Assembly: GCF_017313275.1 (NCBI RefSeq)
Contig: NZ_JAFLNM010000003.1
Span: 62,001 to 126,000 of the forward strand
DNA length: 64,000 nucleotides
From: Flagellimonas profundi
GTDB lineage: Bacteria > Bacteroidota > Bacteroidia > Flavobacteriales > Flavobacteriaceae
Direction of reading: 5' to 3'
The position numbers were made by a program, and so were the translations under genes. Under the pieces are notes generated by a model. It searched no databases and had not been told where the DNA came from. It was given only the letters and a program-made list of their open reading frames with translations. Shown here one piece after another: positions 54,151 to 63,899 of the stretch (position 1 is its first letter; each line of letters opens with the position of its first letter).

Positions 54151-54554
54151 GAGGTTACTATTAGTTGAGGTTCTATGCTGTAGTTTTGTTGATTCTTTAA
54201 ACTTCTGGTTCTTAAACTCTTTCGTGGTTCAACACACCGAATTTTCGACCGAATACAAAATTACCCTCACTTTTAGGGGTGGAAAATAATTGTTGTGAAC
54301 CCATGAAATAGGATTGTATAGCCCGTAAATTTTGAGGTTACTCTTGTATTTTTTTACGATTTTTTTAAGACAGTTCGTCGATGAGGCCCTAAACAACAAG
54401 CTATTATAGTAGGTTTAATCCTACAAAAACATGGATGTTATTTTAAATAAAAATGTTGCTAAAAGTCATTTTAAGGGAATTATTTTTTGCAATCGAACCA
54501 TAACAAAAAACGACCCTGAAGGGGCCGTTATATTTCATTCGTTCTTAAAAATTC
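54151..54554. promoter_or_regulatory. Intergenic region between the two surface-protein operons
   Basis: 404 bp without a gene. A minus-strand -7 box TAATTTTG lies at 54256-54263, about 106 bp before the fibre start; no -33 TTG is at normal spacing. The region ends with the OmpA-gene terminator at 54504-54529. The rest is AT-rich with no clear structure. Confidence 0.4.
54504..54529 (-). terminator. Terminator of the 61.8-54.5 kb surface operon
   Basis: On the minus strand, stem AACG-x-CCC / GGG-x-CGTT with one mismatch, followed by TTTTTT. It lies 26 bp after the OmpA-family stop codon and separates the two transcription units. Confidence 0.7.
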
Positions 54555-56504
54555 TTATTCAAAAATGATAAATTCCGATCTTCTGTTAAGTTGATGTTGT
54601 TCTTCCGAACATTGAACACCATTCATACAATCGTTAACCAATCGGGTCTCGCCAAACCCTTCTCCTTGAAGTCTATCAGCGGATATTCCTTTAGACACCA
54701 TATAATCTACAGTGGATTCAGCTCTTTTTTGTGATAACCAAAGATTATAGGCATCAACACCACGACTATCAGTGTGCGAATTCACCTTAATTTTTAAACT
54801 TGGATATTTTTCCATGGCTACAATAACCTTCTGAATCTCTATTTCCGCATCGGGTCTGATATTGTATTTATTCAAATCAAAATAAATAGTACTCAATTGT
54901 AACAACTTTGCCAAGTCGTCGCCAAATCCTCCAGTGACCACGTCTCGTTCCAAGTAAAAATCCACAATCCGTGGTTTACCATCGGATATTGGTAAATATT
55001 CCTCTGCCGGCACATACCCATCCCTGGATGCCCTAACAAAATTACCTTTGGAACAATCCAATTGCAATATGTAGTTTCCATCGGAATCTGTAATGGTAGA
55101 TGATATTTCGTTGTTTTCTTCATCTATAATTTTCACCGTGGCTCCAGCCAAAACTTCATTGGAAATTCGATCGCGTACCGTTCCGGTTACTTCTTGGATG
55201 CACTCCAAGGTTAAGGGAACATTTTCCACAAATTCGTAAATATCATCATCTCCCATACCCCCATCCCGGTTGGACGCGAAGTATCCGGTTTTGTTTTCCG
55301 AATCAAAAATAAAAGAGAAATCGTCCTTAGGCGTATTCGCCGGCCTACCCACATTGACCACAGGTTGGGTATAATCATTATAGGCAATCTTTGTGGCAAA
55401 AATATCCAAACCGCCCAGGCCTTGATGCCCATCTGAAGAAAAGTATAACACTCCGTCTTTAGTAATGAAAGGGAAAGTTTCACGAGCGATCGTATTGATA
55501 TTACTTCCGAGGTTTTGAATGGGTCCATAGGTTCCATCCCCAATGATCTCGGTGACAAAAATATCCGATTCCCCCAAACTACCTGGCATGTCGGAAACAA
55601 AGTACAGCTTCTTGCCATCCGGACTCAACATAGGATGGGCCACAGAATAGGAATCACTATTAAAAGGAAGTTCCGTTATGTTTCCCCATTCACCATCAAT
55701 TTTTTCTGCGCTGTAAATTTTTAATCTAATGATACCCTCTTCATCTTTTTTCCTTCTTCCATCGAAAAAATTATTTCGGGTAAAGTACATGGTCGTACCA
55801 TCTTTGGTTACCACAGAAGTGGACTCATGTAATCTGGTATTGACCTCTCCTTCCAATTTTACAGCCCTATCCATGGAGACACTATCCGCATTGACCTTAT
55901 ATAAATCCAAAAAGTCCCTTGAATTCCATGTGTGGCGATATCTCGCGAAGTTACCTGTGTCACGGTCTGAGGCGAAAATGAGGCCTTTTTCGTAATAAGC
56001 TGCGGCAAAATCGGAGTACTTACTATTATAAGGGAAGGTTTTTATGGTATATCTTCCAGAGTTCGCTTCTATTTTTGACATGTAATCCTCATCAAAATCC
56101 ACCATTGAAGAGGTCATCTCCCTAAAATCTTCCATGACTTTTGCGGCCTGATCATAATTACCCACCGACTTTAAGCTCTGTGCGTATCGGAAAACATCTT
56201 CTACCGACATGTCATCCGGATAGGTTTCCTCCAGTTTTTTATATCTCTCCGCAGCTTCTTGGTACTTGGCATTAAAGTAGTAGGAGTTCCCTAGCCTCTT
56301 CAATAAATCGGGCGAACTATACCCTTTGTCCAACACTTTTTTATAAATATCGATTGCAGGACTGAATGAGTACTGTTTGTATTTTTCATCGGCCCTTTCC
56401 ATTACCCGGGAAATCTGCTTATCTGGAATACTATCCTGTTGCGCATATATTTTTATGATGCATCCGCAAACTATAAAGAGTAATGTGAGTATTCTTTTCA
56501 GCAT
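54555..56504 (-). CDS. OmpA-family protein with TPR, PD40 and CarboxypepD-like domains (PorE-like)
   Basis: 649 residues. Signal peptide about 1-21; TPR-like helices about 30-130 (YSFSPAIDIYKKVLDKGY, AAERYKKLEETYPDD); a WD40-like PD40 beta-propeller about 160-410 (FASDRDTGNF, HPMLSPDGKKLYFVSDMPG, YFSSDGHQGLGGLDIF); a CarboxypepD regulatory-like module about 430-510; and a C-terminal OmpA peptidoglycan-binding domain about 530-645 (STIYFDLNKYNIRPDA, VNSHTDSRGVDAYN). This architecture matches T9SS-associated PorE-type proteins that tie outer-membrane parts to the cell wall. Confidence 0.93.
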   Translation of the reverse strand: MLKRILTLLFIVCGCIIKIYAQQDSIPDKQISRVMERADEKYKQYSFSPAIDIYKKVLDKGYSSPDLLKRLGNSYYFNAKYQEAAERYKKLEETYPDDMSVEDVFRYAQSLKSVGNYDQAAKVMEDFREMTSSMVDFDEDYMSKIEANSGRYTIKTFPYNSKYSDFAAAYYEKGLIFASDRDTGNFARYRHTWNSRDFLDLYKVNADSVSMDRAVKLEGEVNTRLHESTSVVTKDGTTMYFTRNNFFDGRRKKDEEGIIRLKIYSAEKIDGEWGNITELPFNSDSYSVAHPMLSPDGKKLYFVSDMPGSLGESDIFVTEIIGDGTYGPIQNLGSNINTIARETFPFITKDGVLYFSSDGHQGLGGLDIFATKIAYNDYTQPVVNVGRPANTPKDDFSFIFDSENKTGYFASNRDGGMGDDDIYEFVENVPLTLECIQEVTGTVRDRISNEVLAGATVKIIDEENNEISSTITDSDGNYILQLDCSKGNFVRASRDGYVPAEEYLPISDGKPRIVDFYLERDVVTGGFGDDLAKLLQLSTIYFDLNKYNIRPDAEIEIQKVIVAMEKYPSLKIKVNSHTDSRGVDAYNLWLSQKRAESTVDYMVSKGISADRLQGEGFGETRLVNDCMNGVQCSEEQHQLNRRSEFIIFE

Positions 56505-56515
56505 TATAAACTATA

Positions 56516-57463
56516 TTAAAAGAATCGTGGTGATATGGTTCTTTGGAAGGATTTCAATAATTCCAGTCTTAAAAATACTTCAAAAGACCCATCATTGAAT
56601 TGTGTTCCTCCCAACTCTGTCGTTTCTCGATCATAGGCCAATCCCAACATTATTTGCTCTGAAACCTGGAATCCAACTAAACCGCTGACTGCTGCATCCC
56701 AACGGTAGGCCGCACCAAAACTAAATCTATTGGCAAACAGAAAACTGGCAGAGAGATCTACCTGTAATGGAGCTCCCCCGACCGCTTTGGTGAGCAAAGC
56801 CGGTTTAAATTGAAGATCCGCCCCTAAATCAAAAACATAGCCCGTAATCAAATAAATATTCATTCGCTCGGCAGACAAAAAGTTGACACCGTTATCAGCA
56901 TTATCGTTGTCAAAATATTCCGACTCCAAAACATTCGGCGCGGAAATCCCCGCATAAAATTTATCGGTATGGTAGTAGATCCCAAGTCCAAAATTAGGTG
57001 TGAACCTGTTATCGATATTATTTTGATTGACTACTTCTTGGTCAAAATTTCTTAGACCGTTAAAGTCCAAACTCAACATATTCCCACCTGCTTTGAGCCC
57101 AAATGATAGTTTGGCATCCATAGACACATCTATTGTGTAGGATATAACAGCATCAAGGTATGTCTCCTGTACAACACCATCCCCAATATTATCATTAACG
57201 ATGGATATTCCATAACCCAATCTACTGTTTTGAATGGGTGAGTGAAGATTTAAAGTAAAGGTTTCAGGAGCTCCATCCAACCCCACCCATTGCGATCGGT
57301 ACAAGCCTGCAAAGCTAAGCTGTCCTCTTGATCCGGCATAAGCAGGATTTACACTCAACGTATTGTACATATATTGTGTGTATTGTGCATCCTGCTGGGC
57401 CATTACACCCGTAGACAGTATTCCAATAAACAACAACGTAGTTAAAAAATGCTTTTTTATCAT
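56516..57463 (-). CDS. PorP/SprF-family type IX secretion outer-membrane protein
   Basis: 315 residues. Signal peptide about 1-22 (GVMAQ), then QQDAQYTQYMYNTLSVNPAYAGSRG and barrel strands (FYAGISAPNVLESEYF, FKPALLTKAVGGAPLQVDL), ending TISPRFF. Very similar in layout to the PorP/SprF protein at 42977-43930, so a paralogous pair. It sits 12 bp after the 1442-residue cargo and 11 bp before the OmpA gene, the usual cargo-PorP-OmpA order. Confidence 0.94.
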   Translation of the reverse strand: MIKKHFLTTLLFIGILSTGVMAQQDAQYTQYMYNTLSVNPAYAGSRGQLSFAGLYRSQWVGLDGAPETFTLNLHSPIQNSRLGYGISIVNDNIGDGVVQETYLDAVISYTIDVSMDAKLSFGLKAGGNMLSLDFNGLRNFDQEVVNQNNIDNRFTPNFGLGIYYHTDKFYAGISAPNVLESEYFDNDNADNGVNFLSAERMNIYLITGYVFDLGADLQFKPALLTKAVGGAPLQVDLSASFLFANRFSFGAAYRWDAAVSGLVGFQVSEQIMLGLAYDRETTELGGTQFNDGSFEVFLRLELLKSFQRTISPRFF

Positions 57464-57475
57464 TCTATCAATATG

Positions 57476-60400
57476 TTATCTACTTATGTAAATGTATTCA
57501 GAGTCTGTGAAGCTTCCTTGCTCGGTTTCGTAATTAAATATATAAAAATAAACCCCTGCAGGTAGATAATCGTTCACACTAAGGGCGGATTTACCTCTAA
57601 CACGTCCATCAAAAACATTATTTACATTGTCGTAATTATTCCCTTCGAAGACAAGAGTTCCCCAACGATTGAAAATTTTAATGGTACTTGATTTGATATA
57701 TTCCACACCTCGGATAAACAGAAAGTCGTTTTTTAAATCCCCGTTAGGTGTCAACATCTGGTTTACTTCAATATCCTCAACAATTACAGTCACAGTAGCC
57801 GTATCACAATTATCTGGATTAGCTGCTTCACATATGGTATATTCGATAGTATAAGTTCCTGCCGGCGTTCCAGGAGCCACAGTAACGCTCCCATCGTCGT
57901 TGACTGTTAATACGTTTGTTGGGGTAGATGTTAAGATTACATCAATCAGTACTATAGCTTCATCATTTAGCGTATCGTTAAACAACACATCGCTATCCGT
58001 GATATCACCTCCTCCAGATCCTGCATTGTAAGCATCGTCCACGGCATCGATTACATTTCCGACTCCTTCCGTCACTACTACGGTAACCGTGGCCGTATCA
58101 CAATTGTTTACATCCATAACATCACAAATCGTGTACTCGATGGTATACGTGCCCGGTTCGGTTCCATCCACTACACTGACGCTGCCATCCCCATTGATGA
58201 CAAGTTGGTCCGTTGGTGTGGAGCTCAATACGACATCGGCAAGGGTTACGGGGTCTCCGTTATAGGTATCGTTGGACAATACATCGCTTTCCGTGATATC
58301 ACCTCCTCCAGATCCTGCATTGTAAGCATCGTCCACGGCATCGATTACATTTCCGACTCCTTCCGTTACTACTACGGTAACCGTGGCGGTATCACAATTG
58401 TTTACATCCATAACATCACAAATCGTGTACTCGATGGTATACGTGCCCGGTTCGGTTCCATCCACTACACTGACGCTGCCGTCCCCATTGATGACAAGTT
58501 GGTCCGTTGGTGTGGAGCTCAATACGACATCGGCAAGGGTTACGGGGTCTCCGTTATAGGTATCGTTGGACAATACATCGCTTTCCGCAATTGTACCGTC
58601 TTCCCCTGTTTGTAGAGTGTAGGCATCATCCACAGCATCGATAACATTCCCGGTCCCTTCCGTCACTTCTACGGTAACGGTGGCCGTATCGCAATTTCCT
58701 GAATCGGAGACATCGCAGATGGTGTACTCGATGGTATAGGTGCCAGGTTCGGTCCCATCCACTACACTGACGCTACCATCTCCGTTGATGACAAGCTCGT
58801 CCGTTGGTGTGGAGCTCAATATGACATCGGCAAGGGTTACGGGGTCTCCGTTATAGGTATCGTTGGACAATACATCGCTGTCCGCAATTGTACCATCCCC
58901 CCCCGTTTGTGCAGTGTAGGCATCATCGACGGCGTCGATAACATTCCCGGTGCCTTGTGTTACCTCAACGGTAACGGTGGCCGTATCGCAATTTCCTGAA
59001 TCGGAGGCATCGCAGATGGTGTACTCGATGGTGTAGGTGCCAGGTTCGGTCCCATCCACTACGCTGACGCTACCGTCCCCATTGATGACAAGTTGGTCCG
59101 TTGGTGTGGAGCTCAATACGACATCGGCAAGGGTTACGGGATCTCCGTTATAGGTATCGTTGGACAATACATCGCTGTCCGCAATTGTACCATCCCCCCC
59201 TGTTTGTAAAGTGTAGGCATCATCGACGGCGTCGATAACATTCCCGGTGCCTTGTGTTACCTCAACGGTAACGGTGGCCGTATCGCAATTTCCTGAATCG
59301 GAGGCGTCGCAAATGGTATACTCGATGGTATAGGTGCCCGGTCCGGTCCCATCCACCACACCTACGCTGCCATCTTCATTGATGACAAGTTGAGCTGTTG
59401 GTGTGGAGCTCAATACGACATCGTCTAGGGTTACGGGAGCACCGTTATAGGTGTCATTGGACAGTACATTGCTGTCCGCAATTGTGCCGTCTCCGCCCGT
59501 TTGTACAGTGTAGGCATCATCGACGGCATCGAGGGTATTTGCTCCTACTTCTATATAAATAGTAGCCGAAGCACAAACACTTGGATCTGGTACAACATTA
59601 CACACTTGATAAACTATGGTAACCGTTGTATTAGATTCAGACGCTACGGGCGTATAGTTCACAAACCCGGTCTCATTATCAAATACTACAACTCCAACTG
59701 CATCTCCACCTATTCTAGTTATAGCGGTAACTCCTTGGTTGTTATCATCGTTATTGGGAAGATAGTCATCGTTCTCCAAAATATTTATTGCTACTTCCGT
59801 TAAGGCTGGTGTTGAACCGAAATCGTCGTTGGCATTCGCCGTTAATGGATCTGGATCGGTTTCATTTGGATTTCCATCATCATCGCAATCAAGTGAGTTC
59901 CATTCAGCTGATTGCGGCAAGGTCACGCTATCTGCATTATAATCGCATGGGTCTAATGGGTCCGTTCCATCTTCTGTTTCATCCTCGTTGGTCACACCAT
60001 CACCATCACAATCGGAACTGTTCCAAGTGGAATCGGGGTCGACCGTTTGACTGCCAAGTACAAAATCACACGGATCTTGTGGGTCGGTACCGTCCTCATC
60101 CTCCTGTTCATTGGTCACACCATCACCGTCGCAATCAGCGGTAAGGTAATCACCGCTTTGAGGCAAGGTCACACTTTCAGGATTGTAGTCACAAGGGTCT
60201 AAGGGGTCCGTGCCATCTTCTGTTTCGTCCTCGTTGGTCACACCATCGCCATCGCAATCGGAAGTGTTCCAAGTGGAATCGGGGTCGACCGTTTGACTGC
60301 CAAGTACAAAATCACACGAATCTTGTGGGTCGGTACCATCTTCTTCTTCATCCTCATTGATCACACCATCACCGTCGCAATCAGCGGTAAGGTAATCACC

Positions 60401-61804
60401 GCTTTGAGGCAAGGTCACACTTTCAGGATTATAATCACATGGATCTAATGGGTCCGTGCCATCTTCTGTTTCGTCCTCGTTGGTCACGCCATCACCATCG
60501 CAATCGGTTTGCTTCCACTCTTCGGATGGGGAGCAATCCTGATGTTCAGCAACAAAATCACATGGGTCCTGTGGGTCGGTACCGTCCTCATCCTCCTGTT
60601 CATTGGTCACACCATCACCGTCGCAATCAGCGGTAAGGTAATCACCGCTTTGAGGCAAGGTCACACTTTCAGGATTATAATCACATGGATCTAATGGGTC
60701 CGTGCCATCTTCTGTTTCGTCCTCGTTGGTCACGCCATCACCATCGCAATCGGTTTGCTTCCACTCTTCGGATGGGGAGCAATCCTGATGTTCAGCAACA
60801 AAATCACAGGGATCCAAGGGGTCTGTACCGTCTTCTTGTTCCTGACCGTTGCTTACTCCATCACCGTCACAATCCAACTTTTTCCATTCATCGGAAACGG
60901 AACAATCTTGGTGTTCAGCAACAAAATCGCATGGATCCAAGGGATCTGTGCCATCGTGGTGCTCTTGACCGTTGCTTACTCCATCACCGTCACAATCCAA
61001 CTTTTTCCATTCGTCCGAAACGGAACAATCTTGGTGTTCCAGCACAAAATCACAGGGGTCCAAGGGATCTGTACCATCGTGGTGCTCTTGACCGTTGCTT
61101 ACTCCATCACCGTCACAATCCAACTTTTTCCATTCGTCCGAAACGGAACAATCTTGGTGTTCCAGCACAAAATCACAGGGGTCCAAGGGATCTGTACCAT
61201 CGTGGTGTTCTTGGCCGTTGCTTACTCCATCGCCATCACAATCAGCTTGGAGGTATTCATCACTTTGAGGAAAGGTAATATGTTCAGGATTGTAATCACA
61301 ATAATCCAATGGATCGGTACCATCTTCTTTCTCATCTTCATCGCTTACGCCATCACCATCTGCATCGGTGTCATCTCCTCCATCTCCACAGGCGCCCAAT
61401 GTATCACCATGATCTAAATGAGCCTTAACTGAAGCGGGAGCTACACTTATTGTATGATATCCATTTCGGGGATTGTTGTAACTTTTATCTTCTTTATGGC
61501 AAAGTAAAACTTTGTCGGGACCATTATAATTAGCCTCTTCACTATTATAATTACAAACACCGGTTTCTTGAGCAATAGCATCATTAGTTTCCCAATTTAT
61601 ATGCGCATTTAAGTCCAATGCCAAATCAGAACTCTTCAACGTATAGCTATCGCCAGTATTATCATGAGATATATTCCTGTTGTTCTCAATAGAGCTTGGG
61701 ACATTCTTAAAAGATGTAATATTAGGATATACTATAAATCCCAGAACCAGAAGTAGGACAAAAATTTTGCCCTTTCTAAAATCTAAGAAAGTAATTTTTT
61801 CCAT
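57476..61804 (-). CDS. Giant T9SS type B surface protein with Cys/Asp-rich and Ig-like repeats
   Basis: 1442 residues. N-terminal hydrophobic segment about 10-30 serves as signal. A small Cys/His module at about 98-139 (VLLCHKED, YHTISVAPASVKAHLDHGD, ACGD), seen in many surface proteins of the phylum. Twelve complete 41-residue repeats (147-638; DCDGDGVTNEDETEDGTDP, then DPCD) plus one degenerate copy, then a beta domain (about 660-755), six repeats of about 100 residues starting DAVDDAY (Ig/cadherin-like, ending NCDTATVTVEV), and a C-terminal CHU_C T9SS type B domain (MLTPNGDLKNDFLFIRGVE, IKIFNRWGTLVFEG, LPAGVYFYIFNYE). Surface adhesin-like. First gene of its operon. Confidence 0.93.
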   Translation of the reverse strand: MEKITFLDFRKGKIFVLLLVLGFIVYPNITSFKNVPSSIENNRNISHDNTGDSYTLKSSDLALDLNAHINWETNDAIAQETGVCNYNSEEANYNGPDKVLLCHKEDKSYNNPRNGYHTISVAPASVKAHLDHGDTLGACGDGGDDTDADGDGVSDEDEKEDGTDPLDYCDYNPEHITFPQSDEYLQADCDGDGVSNGQEHHDGTDPLDPCDFVLEHQDCSVSDEWKKLDCDGDGVSNGQEHHDGTDPLDPCDFVLEHQDCSVSDEWKKLDCDGDGVSNGQEHHDGTDPLDPCDFVAEHQDCSVSDEWKKLDCDGDGVSNGQEQEDGTDPLDPCDFVAEHQDCSPSEEWKQTDCDGDGVTNEDETEDGTDPLDPCDYNPESVTLPQSGDYLTADCDGDGVTNEQEDEDGTDPQDPCDFVAEHQDCSPSEEWKQTDCDGDGVTNEDETEDGTDPLDPCDYNPESVTLPQSGDYLTADCDGDGVINEDEEEDGTDPQDSCDFVLGSQTVDPDSTWNTSDCDGDGVTNEDETEDGTDPLDPCDYNPESVTLPQSGDYLTADCDGDGVTNEQEDEDGTDPQDPCDFVLGSQTVDPDSTWNSSDCDGDGVTNEDETEDGTDPLDPCDYNADSVTLPQSAEWNSLDCDDDGNPNETDPDPLTANANDDFGSTPALTEVAINILENDDYLPNNDDNNQGVTAITRIGGDAVGVVVFDNETGFVNYTPVASESNTTVTIVYQVCNVVPDPSVCASATIYIEVGANTLDAVDDAYTVQTGGDGTIADSNVLSNDTYNGAPVTLDDVVLSSTPTAQLVINEDGSVGVVDGTGPGTYTIEYTICDASDSGNCDTATVTVEVTQGTGNVIDAVDDAYTLQTGGDGTIADSDVLSNDTYNGDPVTLADVVLSSTPTDQLVINGDGSVSVVDGTEPGTYTIEYTICDASDSGNCDTATVTVEVTQGTGNVIDAVDDAYTAQTGGDGTIADSDVLSNDTYNGDPVTLADVILSSTPTDELVINGDGSVSVVDGTEPGTYTIEYTICDVSDSGNCDTATVTVEVTEGTGNVIDAVDDAYTLQTGEDGTIAESDVLSNDTYNGDPVTLADVVLSSTPTDQLVINGDGSVSVVDGTEPGTYTIEYTICDVMDVNNCDTATVTVVVTEGVGNVIDAVDDAYNAGSGGGDITESDVLSNDTYNGDPVTLADVVLSSTPTDQLVINGDGSVSVVDGTEPGTYTIEYTICDVMDVNNCDTATVTVVVTEGVGNVIDAVDDAYNAGSGGGDITDSDVLFNDTLNDEAIVLIDVILTSTPTNVLTVNDDGSVTVAPGTPAGTYTIEYTICEAANPDNCDTATVTVIVEDIEVNQMLTPNGDLKNDFLFIRGVEYIKSSTIKIFNRWGTLVFEGNNYDNVNNVFDGRVRGKSALSVNDYLPAGVYFYIFNYETEQGSFTDSEYIYISR
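57775..59531 (-). repeat. Six repeats of about 300 bp coding Ig/cadherin-like domains
   Basis: Each starts with codons for DAVDDAY and ends with CDTATVTV. Copies 5 and 6 share the variant NAGSGGGDIT in place of QTGGDGTI. Long stretches are identical at the DNA level, indicating recent duplication or gene conversion. Confidence 0.88.
59891..61366 (-). repeat. Twelve 123-bp repeats coding a 41-residue Cys/Asp-rich unit
   Basis: Unit core DCDGDG, DGTDP, PCD; alternating second halves of two types (EHQDCS/SEEW and NPESVTLPQSGDYLTA). Units 2-4 are almost identical. Each full unit has two or three Cys, which may form disulfides in an oxidised extracellular setting. Confidence 0.9.
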
Positions 61805-62199
61805 AAATGATAAGTTTTGGTCAACTAATCACCATGGCTTAAAGAGGTCCTCGTAATTGTAAGAAAATTGGGGTTTTCCTGTTTGTTTTAATGTCACCGG
61901 CCCTTAGGACACATATAGACACAATTACGTCACATAGTTAAACTATTTGACTCTCACCTCCTATTTTTCTCGATAAAAGGCGATTTCCTCATCATTATTT
62001 ACCTCATCTGCTTGTTTTACAAATGGATAAACCCCGTGTGAATGGCTAGCGAGCATAAAACGAGCGAAAATTACTTTTCTTTTTGTTTATGGCTAACTTA
62101 AATGCTCTATTTTTTTCCAATTATATTAACAATCCCGAATCATGCTAAAAATGGGTGGCAAAACATATAAATCCCCTATTTTTGCCGAAATTTTTGTTG
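61805..62199. promoter_or_regulatory. Divergent region between the 1442-residue surface gene and prfC
   Basis: 395 bp without a gene. A small inverted repeat ATAGTT-A-AACTAT lies at 61934-61946. A -7 box for prfC is at 62177-62184. No clear -7 box for the surface operon was found on the minus strand. Confidence 0.4.
62177..62184 (+). promoter_or_regulatory. -7 promoter box of prfC
   Basis: Perfect TATTTTTG 15 bp before the start codon; no TTG at -33 spacing is evident. Confidence 0.45.
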
Positions 62200-63789
62200 A
62201 TGGAATTTGAAAAGGAAATAGCAAAACGAAGAACTTTCGGAATCATCTCCCACCCGGATGCCGGAAAAACAACTTTGACCGAAAAATTACTCTTGTTCGG
62301 TGGTGCGATTCAAGAAGCCGGTGCTGTAAAAAGCAATAAGATTAAAAAATCTGCTACGAGTGACTTCATGGAAATTGAGCGCCAAAGAGGAATTTCAGTC
62401 GCTACTTCCGTTTTGGCATTTATTTATAAAGGCAAGAAAATCAACATTTTGGACACTCCTGGACACAAGGATTTTGCCGAGGACACTTTTCGAACCTTGA
62501 CGGCCGTAGATAGCGTTATTGTAGTTATCGATGTGGCCAAGGGTGTGGAGGAACAAACGGAAAAGCTTGTGGAGGTGTGCCGCATGCGTAATATCCCCAT
62601 GATCGTTTTCATCAACAAATTGGACCGTGAGGGTAAAGATGCCTTTGACCTTTTAGACGAAGTGGAGCAAAAATTGGGCCTCACAGTAACACCTTTAAGC
62701 TTTCCGATAGGTATGGGGTACGACTTTAAGGGGATTTATAATATCTACGAGAAAAACATTAACCTTTTTAGCGGTAATAGCAAAAAGAATATCGAAGAGA
62801 CTATTGCCTTTGATGATTTAGACAATCCTGAACTTGAAAAAATCATAGGAACAGAAGCTGCTGAAGAATTGCGTGGGAATCTAGAACTTGTTGAAGGGGT
62901 TTATCCCGATTTTGATAAAGAAGCTTATCTAAAAGGTGAGCTGCAACCCGTATTTTTTGGCTCTGCACTGAACAATTTTGGAGTTCGGGAACTATTGGAT
63001 TGTTTTGTGGACATCGCTCCCTCACCCCGCCCCAAGAAAGCCGAAGAACGTTTGGTAAATGCCAATGAAAAGGATTTTTCAGGCTTCGTATTCAAGATAC
63101 ACGCCAACATGGACCCAAAACACCGTGACCGCCTTGCTTTTGTTAAAATTGTATCCGGTACGTTTGAAAGGAATACACCCTATTTACATGTTAGATTGGG
63201 AAAAAAGCTAAAATTCTCAAGTCCAAACGCATTTTTTGCTGAGAAAAAAGAAATTGTGGATATTTCCTATCCAGGTGATATCGTGGGGCTTCACGATACG
63301 GGCAACTTTAAAATTGGTGATACTTTAACCAGCGGGGAAGAGTTGCACTACAAAGGAATTCCAAGTTTTTCTCCGGAGCACTTTAGGTACATCAACAATG
63401 CCGACCCGATGAAGGCAAAACAATTGTACAAAGGTATTGACCAATTAATGGATGAAGGGGTTGCCCAATTATTTACCCTCGAAATGAACGGAAGAAAGGT
63501 GATAGGAACGGTCGGGGCCTTACAGTATGAAGTAATCCAATATAGATTGGAACACGAATATGGAGCCAAATGTACTTATGAAAACTTCCCTGTGCACAAA
63601 GCGTGCTGGGTAGAGCCTGAAGATGAAAAGAACGAAGAGTTCCAAGAGTTTAAACGGGTAAAACAAAAGTTTTTGGCCACCGATAAAAAGGGACAATTGG
63701 TATTTTTGGCGGATTCACCCTTTTCACTACAAATGACACAACAAAAATATCCCTCGGTCAAATTACATTATACTTCTGAGTTCGAATAG
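62200..63789 (+). CDS. prfC: Peptide chain release factor 3
   Basis: 529 residues from the ATG at 62200, the normal RF3 length; upstream in-frame codons would overlap the promoter box. GTPase domain with FGIISHPDAGKTTLTE (G1), DTPGHKDF (G3) and FINKLDRE (G4), followed by beta-barrel and RF3-specific C-terminal domains (GALQYEVIQYRLEHEYG). It removes RF1/RF2 from the ribosome after termination. Terminates at a hairpin 38 bp downstream. Confidence 0.96.
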   Translation: MEFEKEIAKRRTFGIISHPDAGKTTLTEKLLLFGGAIQEAGAVKSNKIKKSATSDFMEIERQRGISVATSVLAFIYKGKKINILDTPGHKDFAEDTFRTLTAVDSVIVVIDVAKGVEEQTEKLVEVCRMRNIPMIVFINKLDREGKDAFDLLDEVEQKLGLTVTPLSFPIGMGYDFKGIYNIYEKNINLFSGNSKKNIEETIAFDDLDNPELEKIIGTEAAEELRGNLELVEGVYPDFDKEAYLKGELQPVFFGSALNNFGVRELLDCFVDIAPSPRPKKAEERLVNANEKDFSGFVFKIHANMDPKHRDRLAFVKIVSGTFERNTPYLHVRLGKKLKFSSPNAFFAEKKEIVDISYPGDIVGLHDTGNFKIGDTLTSGEELHYKGIPSFSPEHFRYINNADPMKAKQLYKGIDQLMDEGVAQLFTLEMNGRKVIGTVGALQYEVIQYRLEHEYGAKCTYENFPVHKACWVEPEDEKNEEFQEFKRVKQKFLATDKKGQLVFLADSPFSLQMTQQKYPSVKLHYTSEFE

Positions 63790-63826
63790 TATTTAAACAC
63801 TAAGAAGACGCATCATATATTTCTGG

Positions 63827-63862
63827 ATATGAAAGGGTTATCTTTTCATATGTCTTTTTTTT
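63827..63862 (+). terminator. prfC intrinsic terminator
   Basis: Stem ATATGAAA / TTTCATAT followed by GTC and eight T. Confidence 0.65.
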
Positions 63863-63899
63863 GTACATTGGATAGCATAACCAATTAAATAAAGAAATT

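Noticed and set aside
59788..61417. Plus-strand frames across the 41-residue repeats
   Set aside because: They are shadows of the Asp/Cys-rich repeats on the minus strand, rich in His/Arg or Ile/Val, with no start context or homologue-like features.
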